NCBI GenBank assembly: GCA_031761405.1
Contig: JASEVX010000007.1
Span: 61,267,062-61,331,061, forward strand
Source: Serripes groenlandicus
Lineage: Eukaryota; Mollusca; Bivalvia; Cardiida; Cardiidae
Length of the DNA: 64,000 nucleotides
Reading direction: 5' to 3'
The translations under genes and the position numbers were made by a program. The notes under the pieces were generated by a model that was not told where the DNA came from, ran no database searches, and saw nothing but the letters and a program-made list of their open reading frames with translations. Positions 43,496 to 54,139 of the stretch are shown here, piece by piece. Position 1 is the first letter of the stretch. Each line of letters opens with the position of its first letter.

Positions 43496-43635
43496 CATGT
43501 TCAAATTCGGGCGACTGCACGTTTCATGTCAAGTTATTGAAATAGTTTGATAACTAAAAGGCAAACTATGCTGATGTAATATGAGACAGCTCGTTTGCAA
43601 AAACATCAATATTGCAATTTGCGCTGAAAGAGATA
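43496..43635. mobile_element. MITE-E fragment
   Basis: 'tcaaattcgggcgactgcac', 'ataactaaaaggcaaactat' and the end 'tgcgctgaaagagataaa'. One arm of the central stem is missing. Confidence 0.5.
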
Positions 43636-43675
43636 AACATTTTTTTTAAAACTTCCTTGTTAATGATTATTAGAT

Positions 43676-43906
43676 TTTTTTTTTTTACGGCGCTTACAAT
43701 ACTTGTTAAAATAAATCACGGCGTTTCCTGGGTATAAGTTACCAGTAAATCCTGCCACCACCTGTTTAGTCGTATGCTCGACCCCGATACACTGAGCGCC
43801 AAGTAATGCAGCCATTACTTCCAATTTTAAAGTCTTTGGTATGGCCCGACCGTGGATCGAACCTGCAACCTTCAATACTCAAGGCGGAGGCTCTACACTA
43901 ATATAA
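43676..43906 (-). mobile_element. SINE-1 copy, reverse
   Basis: 'tacggcgcttacaatacttg', 'tcacggcgtttcctgggtat', 'gcgccaagtaatgcagccat' and the reverse tRNA head (gtggatcgaacctgcaacct). The tail is reduced to T-rich sequence. Confidence 0.8.
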
Positions 43907-43967
43907 ACTGATGAGTTAGGGAGCCAAAAGAACCCGGTTCAACGACGCGAATGTGCCGGCTGGTCTA

Positions 43968-45084
43968 GCTCTATACTGGTGTCACAATCACCGGCTATAA
44001 GATATACTGGTGACACAATCATCGGCTATAAGATATACTGGAGACACAATCACCGGCTATAGAATATACTGGTGACACAATCATCGGCTATAGAATATAC
44101 TGGTGGCACAATTACTGGCTATAAGATATACTGGTGACACAATCACCGGCTATAGGATATACTGGTGACACAGTCACCGGCTATATGATATACATGTACT
44201 GGTGACACAATCACCGGATATAGGATATACTGGTGACACAATCACCGGCTATAGGATATACTGGTGACACAATCATCGGCTATAGGATATACTGGTGACA
44301 CAATCATCGGCTATATGATATACTGGTGACACAATCACCGGCTATAGGATATACTGGTGACACAATTACCGGCTATAGGATATACTGGTGACACAATCAC
44401 CGGCTATAGAATATACTGGTGGTACAATCACCGGCTATAGGATATACTGGTGACACAATCATCGGCTATATGATATACTGGTGACACAATCATCGGCTAT
44501 AGGATATACTGGTGACACAATCATCGGCTATATGATATACTGGTGACACAATCACCGGCTATATGATATACTGGTGGCACAATCATCGGCTATAGGATAT
44601 ACTGGTGACACAATCATCGGCTATATGATATACTGGTGACACAATCACCGGCTATAGGATATACTGGTGGCACAATCATCGGCTATAGGATATACTGGTG
44701 ACACAATCATCGGCTATAGGATATACTGGTGACACAATCACCGGCTATAGGATATACTGGTGTCACAATCACCGGCTATAGGATATACTGGTGACACAAT
44801 CACCGGCTATAGGATATACTGGTGACACAATCACTTGCTATAGGATATACTGGTGACACAATCACCGGCTATAGGATATACTGGTGACACAATCACTGGC
44901 TATATGATATACTGGTGTCACAATCACCGGCTATAGGATATACTGGTACACACTCACTGGCTATAGGATATACTAGTGACACAATCACCGGCTATATGAT
45001 ATACTGGTGACACAATCACCGGCTATATGATATACTGGTGGCACAATCACCGGCTATAGGATATACTGGTGACACAATCATCGT
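43968..45084. repeat. 31-bp minisatellite (about 36 copies)
   Basis: Unit GGCTATAGGATATACTGGTG followed by ACACAATCACC. Variable positions recur in combination (C/T in ATCACC/ATCATC; G/T in TATAGG/TATATG; A/T/G in GTGACAC, GTGTCAC, GTGGCAC). One unit near 44,190 has a 6-bp insertion (ATGTAC), and one near 44,945 lacks a GA. No stop-free frame persists. Confidence 0.95.
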
Positions 45085-45102
45085 TTAATTACATTCGATT
45101 CC

Positions 45103-45300
45103 TACTAACTCTTTTAGCGTCAATGGCAATATTGAGATTTTTGCAAACAATACAGATTCATTTGAGTCAGCTCTTAACGAGCTAACTCACCTGAAATCAG
45201 CATTGTTTTCCTTTTAGTTATCAAAGTATTTCAATACTCTTACGACATGAACAATTGAGTCCCCCGATTTTGAACATGAAAGAGTCAGTGATGATAACGT
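45103..45300. mobile_element. MITE-E copy
   Basis: Begins 'aactcttttagcgtcaatgg', with stem arms 'cagattcatttgagtcagct' and 'agctaactcacctgaaatc' and the end 'ttgaacatgaaagagtc'. Arms are less well matched than in the 16.9-kb copy. Confidence 0.7.
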
Positions 45301-45517
45301 TAAAATGACAGCAGCAGACACACTGGTCGATGAAAGGCAAGGATTGCGAATGATCAGAATGACGGTAGTATCCTATTGTTTATAGAAATTCAAGGACACC
45401 GTAAACAATCAGTTATCAAAATATTCCAAAGCTATCATTACACATGAGGAATGGAGACGCCCGATTTTGAACATGGAAGAGTCTTCTTTAAACGATTCGG
45501 CGCATAAAGAGTTAAAT
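45301..45517. mobile_element. Right inverted-pair member joined to a MITE-E end
   Basis: 45,303-45,420 is the reverse complement of 43,003-43,150. It runs straight into a MITE-E right end ('cccgattttgaacatggaag', 'cggcgcataaagagttaaat'). This junction suggests that the inverted-pair sequence belongs inside a larger MITE-E-related element. Confidence 0.55.
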
Positions 45518-46004
45518 CACACGACGGTCATGGCAAAGACATTCACGAGGTCGTTGCCTGCTCCAACATCACTACACTATTACGACCTTTATTTTCCGTA
45601 GTGTTTTGTTATTTAATGATGCGGGGACTATTAAGTCAAGTCATTAATGGTATAATATGAATTAAACATTCTTATGCTTTGTTATCTTGAAATTAATTCA
45701 AAATATTAATTAACATTAAAATGACGGTTCACATTACGATATTGTTTGGGTTTTTGATCTACCCTAAGCTATGACGTCATTCTATATATATTAACAAGCC
45801 ATTAACATTCAATATCAGGCACGGTTAGGTCAAGGTTAATATGAATAACATTCCATCTGCGTCAAAAGAGGGTTAAACATAGGAGGAACGTGAAATATAA
45901 CGTTTTTGTCAGTTATAACACAGATAGATAAGGATTCATTTGCCTTGTATTTCATCTTTCAAATAATATTATCTCGGCATGATTCTCTTATTGTACATTC
46001 ATTT
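45518..46004. other. Non-genic AT-rich spacer
   Basis: Nothing recognised. Confidence 0.4.
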
Positions 46005-46162
46005 AAGGAATGGAGTGCTTTTTTTTCGTTTTCATGGGGGTATGAACAAAAAAACCTGATCCACTCTCTATGAAATCGCGAAGCGGTTTCATAGAATGTG
46101 TGATCAGGTTTTTTTGTTCATACCCCCATTAAAACGAAAAAAAACAAACCGCTCCATTCCTT
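46005..46162. repeat. 158-bp near-perfect palindrome
   Basis: The arms AAGGAATGGAG...TTTTTTTTCGTTTT...TGGGGGTATGAACAAAAAAA...CCTGATC...CTATGAAA pair with the complement on the right, with under ten mismatches and small bulges. The loop is only a few bases (gcgaagc, about 46,079-46,085). No other copy occurs in this window and no certain target-site duplication is visible. Likely a MITE of a family not otherwise sampled here. Confidence 0.85.
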
Positions 46163-46761
46163 ATATTTTAGCATTAATATGGCTATTTCAGTGAGTAATA
46201 AAACATAATAGTATTTTACAACTTTATTTTCCATAATACAGCACGTCGCCAATGTTATATTTTTTTATTCATGAGGTTATGAACAAAATATTTCAGCCAA
46301 TCACAGACAAGCAAAAGTGATGAACAAAAAAAAAAAAATATATATATTCAAATTATGTTTTACCTTAAACGTGCTGAACTAAAGAAAAAAAGATATTATA
46401 GTCAAAGTTAAAACTGTTCAAATGTTGTCTTGGAATTTTAGAATCATAATTTTGGGAACAATTTAGAGTAGTTATTTCACTTTCCAGTACCATAAACATC
46501 TAAATAGTGATCGCTTATGCTTCATTTTTACTGGGTAGACATATCCAGTAAGGCAAATTTCCATGGCTTTCAATTGAGAGTTTTCCAACGTTTACTGCCA
46601 AAATTGATTTTTATGTATTACTTACTTTGTTGTCACTATTAGTATATATTTGCAGAAGTTTCAACATTTTAATATGTTGATCACCATCTCGGATTCAGAA
46701 CCTTTAACGTAGATCAAGATGTCTTCTATTTTACATAAATCACTCATCTACAATATAGTTT
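46163..46761. other. Non-genic AT-rich spacer
   Basis: Nothing recognised. Confidence 0.4.
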
Positions 46762-46973
46762 AAGTCTTTCAGCGCCAAGTTTCCGAAAGTAAAAACGTCC
46801 GTGTTTAAAATCGGGCAACTCCATTTTTGCATGTTATGAGTTTTTGAATAATTCTATATTTACAACGCAAGCAATGCTCTAAATGCAGATGAGTTAGCTC
46901 GTAACGAGCTGACTGACTTGACCCTTTGTTGCTTGCGATCACTCAATATTGCCAATGGAGCTGAGATAGTACA
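46762..46973. mobile_element. MITE-E copy, reverse
   Basis: 'agtctttcagcgccaagttt' and 'ccaatggagctgagatagta' are the ends. The stem is short: GTTAGCTCgtaacGAGCTGAC. Confidence 0.65.
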
Positions 46974-47085
46974 GATCTTCGCATCCTATTTACAATGACA
47001 CAATGATGACATTTTTAGTTGTGTTACAAATGGAATCCAGTTCAAGAATGCGTTGTTTGTTTATTTGTTTAGATTTATATTTAAT

Positions 47086-47354
47086 ATATGAGCCGTCCCC
47101 CGGGAAAACCAACATTATGGTCTCTGCGTAACGAATCGACCCAGATCAGCCTGCGCAGTCCGCGCAGACTGATCCGGGACGACACATTCCGTCTCGTGGG
47201 GATAGAGGTATAGAGTAAAGTTTCCTGAAACAGAAAATCCACAGGAGGCGAAAAGTGTCTATCCGGGTAAGCCTGCGCGGCATGCTTAAACTGATCTGGG
47301 ACGATACTTTACGCAGAGTCCACAATGTTGGTTTTCTCGTGGAAAGGCTCATAT
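47086..47354. mobile_element. MITE-C copy, near full length
   Basis: Ends ATATGAGCCGTCCCCCGGGA and CTCGTGGAAAGGCTCATAT; both inner arms are present ('gatcagcctgcgcagtccgc'; 'cctgcgcggcatgctt'). Opposite orientation to most copies, as shown by 'ggggatagaggtatagag'. Confidence 0.87.
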
Positions 47355-47479
47355 CTAGTTTTCATTTTTTTCTTCATACCATCGAAAGACTTCATACTGT
47401 AATTGTGTTCAGTTACATATAGATGTATATCATCGTTGCAAAGCGAAGGAGATATGACTCTGTTCAATTAATATTTTTC

Positions 47480-47850
47480 TCTAAAAGTGAAACCCTCAGA
47501 GCCGTCTGCTTTGAATTCTTACGATGAAACCAATATCAAAACCTTTAGTTATGTAATAGTAATTTAATCTCAAAATTGAAAACATTGTGTAAAAAGGAGA
47601 TATTGCTAGATCTTATTAAATACTCCTAATCCCACGAGGCACTACGGTCATGGTGGAGTGCCTTTGGGCAAGGCACATTTTCTAGCCTAGTACTGGTTTG
47701 TTTACCCAGGGATCATGAATAATTAAATTTAATTGCGCGCTAAATGACCTTAGCTGTCGATGCGCCATAAAACAATATACATTCATTCCTAATCCCACGA
47801 CGATTTCAAAAGTTGAGTCTCTGCTGTAGATGTCTTCTGCTATATCGAAA
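47480..47850 (+). mobile_element. MITE-B interrupted by SINE-3
   Basis: MITE-B sequence stops at about 47,637 ('gaaaacattgtgtaaaaagg') and resumes at 47,801 ('cgatttcaaaagttgagtct', 'tgctgtagatgtcttctgct'). The exact SINE-3 insertion between gives relative ages: MITE-B first, SINE-3 later. Confidence 0.7.
47638..47786 (+). mobile_element. SINE-3 copy with target-site duplication
   Basis: A 14-bp duplication TCCTAATCCCACGA at 47,624-47,637 and 47,787-47,800. Head 'ggtggagtgcctttgggcaa' and 'tagcctagtactggtttgtt', then the shared 3' part ('gcgcgctaaatgaccttagc') with an ATTCAT tail. The head also appears at 52,930-52,975 with a different 3' end. Confidence 0.88.
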
Positions 47851-47932
47851 TAGTTAATCCGTAGATCATAATGATATGCATATCGTATTTTGAACTTGAT
47901 AATCTGCTCTGGCATAGTATTTACCTTCAAAT

Positions 47933-48172
47933 GATATGAGACGTATTTGTGGACTCTGCGTAAAGTTTGCCGCACAGGCTAACCCGGACATACACGTTTC
48001 GCTTCCTATGGATTTTCTGTTTCATAAATCATTTCTCTATACCGCTACCCCCCTTAGACGGACTATGTCGGCTCGGATTAGCCTGCGCGGACTGCGGACT
48101 GCGGAGGCTGATTCAGGTCGATTAATTACGCAGAGCCCAAAATGTTGGTTTTCTCGTGGAACGGATCATATA
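47933..48172. mobile_element. MITE-C copy with a shortened left arm
   Basis: The left end is reduced to 'gatatgagacgtatttgtgg', and a deletion joins 'gcgtaaagt' to 'ttgccgcacaggctaacccg'. The right arm is intact up to 'ctcgtggaacggatcatata'. Confidence 0.8.
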
Positions 48173-48221
48173 TAAAACGGCGGGTCACAGCGAAATCTAT
48201 AAGATGACATATCAATTTTGG

Positions 48222-48345
48222 AAGATAGTGATGCAGAGGTAGAGCGTCGGTCTCTCGCAACACATGTCCCGGTTTCGAACCCAGTGATGAGCGGCTTCTG
48301 CATTCGGGAATTTTTCCGCATACACGGCGCGTGTACTGGGACTGA
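48222..48345 (+). mobile_element. SINE-4 head (tRNA-derived)
   Basis: A box 'gcagaggtagagcgtcggtc' and a B-box-like 'cggtttcgaaccc' are about 30 bp apart, as in tRNA genes. The following 'cttctgcattcgggaatttt' and 'cggcgcgtgtactggg' match the reverse copy at 52,198-52,333. No cloverleaf acceptor closes, so it is not a functional tRNA. Confidence 0.65.
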
Positions 48346-48585
48346 GCAGACATCTCAAGCGAGAAGCCAGACGATTGTTTCGCCATCGATGTTATATGAA
48401 TAAGTATAAACTAAGATGACATGCAGGTAGTTAAATCTTCGATTAGTCAGTTTAGCCCATTATGTCTGTCTGATAAGTAAGCAACTTGATCGTTCCTTTT
48501 TAAGTTTAGAACATTTTGCATGCCCATACGGACAGTGTAGACTCTGATTAATAGGCTTAGTCTGATCGGAGTGATACACATTTTC

Positions 48586-48789
48586 CTCTCGCAGACGAAT
48601 CTGCAGCAGATTCTTTCTTGTTATTAAATTTTGACAAAAGGAGAAATTGGGTCATAATGAGAAAGTTCTCCTTTTAGTAACAACATTTTCAACTATATGT
48701 AATTACAATATATCATTTATATTTTATATATTTGTTTGTAGATATTTTCATAGTCGTCAGCTGCAGACCTGTGGCGTATACATATTATC
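48586..48789 (+). mobile_element. Degenerate MITE-B copy
   Basis: 'gaatctgcagcagattcttt', 'ggagaaattgggtcataatg' and 'catagtcgtcagctgcagac'. Both TTAA borders are lost. Confidence 0.55.
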
Positions 48790-49019
48790 TTAACCCTTTC
48801 CCTCATATAGACACTTTCTGACGCCTCTGCAGCAGACAGCTTTTTGAAAACATAGTGACAAAAGAAGAAATTGCTCAAAACGAGCAATTTCTCCTTTTGC
48901 CACAATATTTTCCACTTTTAGTCATAGGTTATCCATTCAATTTTAGAGATTTCCTATTTTTTGACAAATTATGTTCAAAGTCGTCTGCTGCAGAATTGTC
49001 GTATGAGGGAAAGGGTTAA
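48790..49019 (+). mobile_element. MITE-A copy
   Basis: TTAA at 48,790-48,793 and 49,016-49,019; consensus-like ends; GCTC/GAGC hairpin. Confidence 0.9.
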
Positions 49020-49107
49020 CACATCCAGCGCGTGCTTGTCAAAAGTTATTATTGAGTTGTTTGATTCGGCTTTGTCACGTCCGAATACTCGTTGTATTAG
49101 GACGTCC

Positions 49108-49313
49108 TTAACCTTTTACCTTCAGACGACTTTGAACATATTATGTCAAAAAATGGAAAATCTCTATAATTGTATGGATAGCCAAAAGTGAAAAACATTG
49201 TGGCAAAGGGAGAAATTGCTCCTTTTGAACAATTTCTTCTTTTGTCACTATGTTTTCAAAAATCCGTTTGCTGCAGAGGCGTCAGAAAGCGTCTATATGA
49301 GGGAAAGGGTTAA
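49108..49313 (-). mobile_element. MITE-A copy, reverse, shortened
   Basis: TTAA at both borders, but the left end is deleted so that 'aaccttttacc' joins directly to 'ttcagacgactttgaacata'. The stem is damaged on one side (gctccttttgaacaa). Confidence 0.82.
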
Positions 49314-49771
49314 TACGTTCATGCTGTATGCGGGAAAGGGTTAAATAGTTGCAAATTAAAAATCTATCAAATCATGTTAGTTCTCTTATGCACTGTCCTG
49401 AGCTGGAAGTGTGTAGTATCATATATATGCTGTCAACGGATCTTGTTTCATACATTTCGAAATAGCTCAACACTACGTAGAATGTTAGGTATCTCAAGGT
49501 AAATGCAAGGTTACAAAGGTTTACTTAAAAAACCAAACAAACAAACAAACATACATCTTTGAGACAGGCACGTTACATATTGCGATGCAGAATAACCTGG
49601 TCATGTGCCATTCGTTAACTAGAACTGATTAACATTTAAAGTCCGGCTCGAGAACGAATTGTTTGTTTAGATTCCTGATATGGACATACCAAGAAACTTA
49701 AACAATGCAGAAATAGTGTCCTTCCTTGTCGTTAAATAGAAAATACCAGGAATAGAAACGATTGACTCATC
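49314..49771. other. Non-genic spacer
   Basis: An isolated MITE right end ('tatgcgggaaagggttaaat') is at about 49,327-49,346. Otherwise nothing is recognised. Confidence 0.4.
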
Positions 49772-49995
49772 GCTGTCATATCACGGCGGCCAATTCACCT
49801 ATTCATGTGTTTTCCGGCTTTCTCACACCAGTATTCTACACAACATAATTTCCAAGCAACTGGCTGTTTTTCCACCTAGACTGTTAGCTCATTGGTGAAA
49901 GACAAATGATGTTTAGCAGAGTGACGTTTGTCAAACGCCGAAAAGTATGTTAGTCGAGCTGGGAATCGAACTCGCAGCCCCTGCATAAGGATAAA
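49772..49995 (-). mobile_element. SINE-2 copy, reverse
   Basis: 'tcatatcacggcggccaatt', 'cacaacataatttccaagca', 'ttggtgaaagacaaatgatg' and the reverse B-box-like 'gggaatcgaactcgcagccc'. Confidence 0.8.
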
Positions 49996-51203
49996 CGTAC
50001 TAGTATTCGTAGTACTTGCTATCTATCGCGGAAACGTCGGAACATTAATAACGTTAACGTGTTGATGGAGTTGGAAAGAACTATGAAAAGCAACGCGATA
50101 TAAAACAAGTGGGCACATTCAGAACAAGAAATACGTTTAAAAAAGATAAACGGCGATAATTATCAGAACAATCAGTAATTTTCCATGAATTATAAAATTT
50201 GCGCATTAATCTATGTGTTTACCAAAGGCTAATCGTTCATCTCCATTCAGCTTCGGTTTCTATAAATAGATTATCAAGGCCTGGAATACGCCACATGACT
50301 GGAGATTACGCGAGGCTCCCAAGAGGTGTATACGTTTCAATTGACGATAAATAACTGAAAACGTATCATGTTTCAAAAATAATTAATATTTTGCTCTTAA
50401 ATATTATATTTCATACGTTTTCACTGATTTATCAAATTTATTTCTTAAGGAAAAACAATTAAAAGTTAGTATGCAGAACATTTCTTTTTAAAACTTCATC
50501 TCATTAGTGCCTTTCGTAGGATCGCCAACTTAACTATTAACCAATCAAAACATTTCATTGCCTTTATTTCTTCGACATTATTCATAAAATACAACATTTC
50601 ATTGGTCTACAATCTAGATAATTTGTTTAACATCCACGTCAAAACTGAGGTTAAACAGTAATGTCTATTTGCATGATATTGATGTATTGAAGGGTTACGA
50701 AGAACGGATTGCTCCCAGGGAAATTACACTACACGGACTAATGATCGCAACCCAGGTTATGGGACAGAGTCCTGACACATGCTGCAAGACAAGGCTTCGT
50801 AATGTTGCTAAAAGTGATTTGTCAACCTTTGCATTTGGAAGAGTTCCCAGCCCATTCTAAGGATATCCAGATCAACATGTTGATCTGAGCAGCCGACAAT
50901 AAAAAGCCTTCTCAGAATGCGCGATTGTTCCGGCTAGCCTGGATCTGTACTGCTGACACAAAATCAGTTGGTTAGACAACGTTTGCTCATCTACTTCAAA
51001 TAACGTTTAACCACCTTTGTGAAAACATTTAGATAAATCGTGCAGTCTGATCTTGATCTGCAACGTTTTCTACGCTTTCTGTTAATTCATAGAACGTGCA
51101 TCCAGACATATGACATAACCTGAGGTTATTCTAGCACGATGGTACTACATTGTTACGGTAAATTAGCGGAAAAAGCTACACGTCGGCAATTGTGAACAGT
51201 CTA
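49996..51203. other. Longest repeat-poor stretch of the right half
   Basis: About 1.2 kb without a recognised repeat. The 63-codon frame 50,669-50,860 has no recognisable domain. A short palindrome, 'ccagatcaacatgttgatct', lies near 50,869. No gene is called. Confidence 0.4.
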
Positions 51204-51452
51204 TCGAGGGCTTGGCGTGAAACAGTTGTAACTAAAAACCTATTTTGAAAACCCTGGTTTCCGGGCAATTTTGACCGCTTTGTAAACAATGCAAATTTAG
51301 GTGCCATTGCTCAGAACGAGCAATGGCACCTAAATTTTCATTGTTTAGCAAGAAAAATTATTTAACGCTTATAAAGACTTTATGGCAAAGTGATTAACAT
51401 TGGTAAAAAAATACCAATTTTAGTTACAACCGTTTCACGCCAAGCCCTCGGT
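51204..51452. mobile_element. MITE-D copy, opposite orientation
   Basis: Ends CGAGGGCTTGGCGTGAAACA and GTTTCACGCCAAGCCCTCG. The central stem is perfect here: AGGTGCCATTGCTC-agaac-GAGCAATGGCACCT. Flanks are CTAT and GTAT. Confidence 0.87.
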
Positions 51453-51517
51453 ATGTTCATTTCAGCCTATACATACATCACACGAAGACAGGCACTGCTC
51501 AAAAGCATAATGTCTGT

Positions 51518-51790
51518 AATATGACCCGTTCCACGAGACAAACCAACATTGTCGACACTGCGTAAAGTATCGACCCGGATCAGTCTAAGCATGCCGCGTA
51601 GGCTAACCCGAACATATACTTTTCGCCTCCTGTGGATTTTTGTTTCAGGAATCATTACTCCATACCGCTTTCCCCCTGAAATGGAATGTGTCGTCCCGGA
51701 TTAGCCTGCACGTACTGTGCAGGCTGATCTGTAGCGATACATTACGCAGAGCCCACAATGTTGGTTTTAATTTGCGGGACGACTCATATG
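51518..51790. mobile_element. MITE-C copy
   Basis: Ends 'atatgacccgttccacgaga' and 'gcgggacgactcatatg'. The 'ggttttaatttgcggg' change disrupts the usual 'ttctcgtggg' terminus. A detached MITE-C inner piece ('caggctgatctggatctata') follows at about 51,826. Confidence 0.8.
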
Positions 51791-52082
51791 TTAACAGTGT
51801 ATATCTAGATGAGACTCTACTCATATGCAGGCTGATCTGGATCTATATTGTTCGCAAAACCAAATTTGTACCCTTTTCGGGCGGAGTGGTTCATTTTGGA
51901 ATGCACGTACAACCTTACTATGTCCTTTTCAGAACACTTGACGAGTTTTCGTCGATATATAAACACAATCCAAGGTCAAAACTTCAGGATGTTTTTCAAC
52001 TCGATTTATTTGGATTTTACGCAGTTTTCAACATTATTTCCATTATATAACAGTGAATGTTTCACTTATGTATGGTCCCTCG
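51791..52082. other. Non-genic spacer
   Basis: Two overlapping plus-strand frames (51,640-52,050; 51,848-52,159) cover it but start in MITE-C or end in the G run. No domain. Confidence 0.4.
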
Positions 52083-52083
52083 T

Positions 52084-52136
52084 GGGGGGGGGGGGGGGGG
52101 GGTGGGTGGGGGGGGGGGGGGGGGAAGGGGGGGGGG
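52084..52136 (+). repeat. Interrupted poly-G run (53 bp)
   Basis: Runs of G broken only by TGGGT and AA. Strong G-quadruplex potential on the plus strand. Length is prone to sequencing error. Confidence 0.9.
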
Positions 52137-52197
52137 TATTAAAACAGGGTTTAATTTAAATCGATTGCGAAACAAGCTTTCAGCTTATATTAATCAC

Positions 52198-52333
52198 GTA
52201 TCGCTTTCTGGAGAAATAACCAGTACTCGCGCCGTTTGCGTGGACAAAATCCGAAAGGCAGAACCCACTCATTACGGGATTCGAACCCGGGACCTTTGCT
52301 ACGAGAGGCCGACGCTCTACCACTGCACCTCTG
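52198..52333 (-). mobile_element. SINE-4 head, reverse (tRNA-derived)
   Basis: The minus strand reads a tRNA-like head with A box 'gcagtggtagagcgtcggcc' and a textbook B box GGTTCGAATCC (complement at 52,277-52,287). Downstream of the head are 'gttctgcctttcggattttg' and 'aaacggcgcgagtactggtt'. The promoter is better preserved than in the 48.2-kb copy. Confidence 0.75.
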
Positions 52334-52732
52334 TCTTCCACAAACTGTTAGGTCATTTAAGGCGCTTGGACCACGGTGTGTATATCTAACGTGAAGAATA
52401 CTACGACGAAAATGGTCATATTCGAGCAAAGTTGTATCGATAACGAATACCCGTTCTAAATTCAAGGAAGGAAAAACGTTGAATGAATTAGAAAGGGAAA
52501 TATAAGCGGAGCTGAACCGTTTCGCACGAGCTACCAGTATGAAATTAAAAATCAGCCAGGCCCTGAAACTATAAAACTTTTAAAACGTGCTCCATGCTCA
52601 GAAATGAACTCCATGCTCCAAATAAGGCTTTTGATTGGTCAATTTGGAGAACGAATTTGCTTCTGGCCAAACAGATACTTGAGCACAAATTCTGAGCACA
52701 GATTAAAATTTTATAGTTTCGGACCCTGGAGC
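52334..52732. other. Non-genic spacer
   Basis: Nothing recognised. Confidence 0.4.
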
Positions 52733-52826
52733 ATTATGAGCAATATCTCCTTTTTGTCACAATGTTTTAAAAGTTGTCTGCGGAAGAGGCGTCAGAAAGC
52801 GTCCTCATGTGAGAAAATGGCTTAAA
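52733..52826 (+). mobile_element. MITE-B right-half fragment
   Basis: 'attatgagcaatatctcctt', 'aagttgtctgcggaagaggc' and 'tcatgtgagaaaatggctta'. Confidence 0.55.
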
Positions 52827-52917
52827 CAAGAAAGTGCTTATCATAATTTAGCTTGAAGAAAAGCTTAGAATATAATGGGTGGCATATGAAGTTTACGTCG
52901 AAGTTTAAATTTCCCCA

Positions 52918-53062
52918 TTCGGGGCGCAACGCATCTGGTGGAGTGTCCATGGACAAGGTACATTTGCTAGCCTAGTACTCATGAACATGTGATCTGTCGC
53001 CGTGATATTATCGAAATAATGTTGAAAACGGCGTTAAACCCCCCAATACAACAAACAAACCA
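52918..53062 (+). mobile_element. Chimeric SINE: SINE-3-type head on a SINE-1/2 3' core
   Basis: 'ctggtggagtgtccatggac' and 'tttgctagcctagtactcat' match the head of SINE-3 (47,638). The 3' end, however, is 'gtcgccgtgatattatcgaa' plus 'aaaacggcgttaaacccccc' with AAAC repeats, as in SINE-1 and SINE-2. Confidence 0.7.
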
Positions 53063-53099
53063 TTAAATATTCAAATTTCGCGTTTCACAAATCGGTGTT

Positions 53100-53303
53100 A
53101 AATTTGTAATTGAAGTCCAATTTTACGGCTCTGTCGCAGACGGCTTTTGAAAATAGTATGAGTAATTTCTTCTTTTGCAACAAGGTTTTCAATTCTATTC
53201 AATCATGACACATTTTTATTTACAGATTTTTTTTTTAAATTTTAGCCAGTATGTTTTAAAATCGTCTGCTGCAGATTTGTTGTATGAGGGAAAGGGTTAA
53301 CTG
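53100..53303 (+). mobile_element. MITE-B copy, left end eroded
   Basis: 'ctctgtcgcagacggctttt', 'cagtatgttttaaaatcgtc' and the right end 'tatgagggaaagggttaact'. The central stem is reduced to 'tatgagtaatttcttctttt'. Confidence 0.6.
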
Positions 53304-53429
53304 GTTTATCGGTTATGAACCCCAGTCACATAAGCATTCAATCACACATGCATCAAGACCTCTTATTGTCTGACGGGGCCAGTGATGTTGTATGTATATC
53401 CACAACATTCTACTCGTTACAAGGACCCT

Positions 53430-53568
53430 GTCACAAGAAAACACTCGGAATTATGGACTTAGCCCTTTTCAACATAGATACTTTCATTTATAGAGTTTAA
53501 GATATTTTTTAACCAGATGAAGTCAAAGCCTTCTGCTGCAGACTTGTCATATGCGGGAAAGGGTAAAT
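53430..53568 (+). mobile_element. MITE-B right-half fragment
   Basis: 'aaccagatgaagtcaaagcc', 'ttctgctgcagacttgtcat', 'atgcgggaaagggtaaataa'. Confidence 0.5.
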
Positions 53569-53589
53569 AACTAGAGACGTTCCAGACCA

Positions 53590-53900
53590 TCGTAAGCTAT
53601 CTATTTTGTTCGCAATTTAGTTTGTAAGCGTCCTGGGATGATCATCAATGTAACAGTTATTACAGATGATGTATACTTTGATACTAAAACAATAATCCCG
53701 ATGAATTGTTGCACAATACTAATTATTGACAAAGGAGAAACGAACAGTGTAATATAACCGATACAGGCGAGGCACAAGACCAGTTCTTGACCTCTAGTTG
53801 AGTGGGAGACAGTTAAAAGCACCTAAACTATCCAGAACCCAGACCTCTAGATTTACAGTCCAGCGTGCTAACCACTAGACCACTACCGGGCCACTCTGTT
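53590..53900 (-). mobile_element. Possible tRNA-derived SINE, reverse
   Basis: The minus strand at about 53,890-53,827 reads 'tagtggtctagtggttagca', 'cgctggactgtaaatctaga' and 'ggtctgggttctgga': a good A box and a poor B box in tRNA spacing. The following body (to about 53,590) resembles no other repeat here. A decayed tRNA gene is the alternative. Confidence 0.45.
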
Positions 53901-54139
53901 TAAGCCATTAGGTCCGTTTTCCCATGGCCTGACTCATAACGAGTGAAGTACAGAACATGCCCGTGACCGAGTTGGTAACCCATATATTAGAAACATGATA
54001 CCCGTACTCGCGTCACTTAGCACATCAAATATTTATATATTAATGATTTATCAACGAAGCTCACGCTTTACTAGTACATGCAGGTCTACATAATGTACTG
54101 GTATTGGTTGTTGCCCGTGCAAATTAAACTGCCAGTCTA

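Noticed and set aside
47146..47352. Minus-strand frame of 68 codons, with similar peptides at 54,473-54,658 and 51,467-51,655
   Set aside because: All three lie inside MITE-C copies; the shared peptide reflects shared transposon DNA.
48222..48300. tRNA-like A and B boxes (also near 4,794, 14,671, 16,247, 52,310 and 53,860)
   Set aside because: They are SINE heads: repeat-family sequence continues directly downstream and no acceptor stem closes, so functional tRNA genes are not called.
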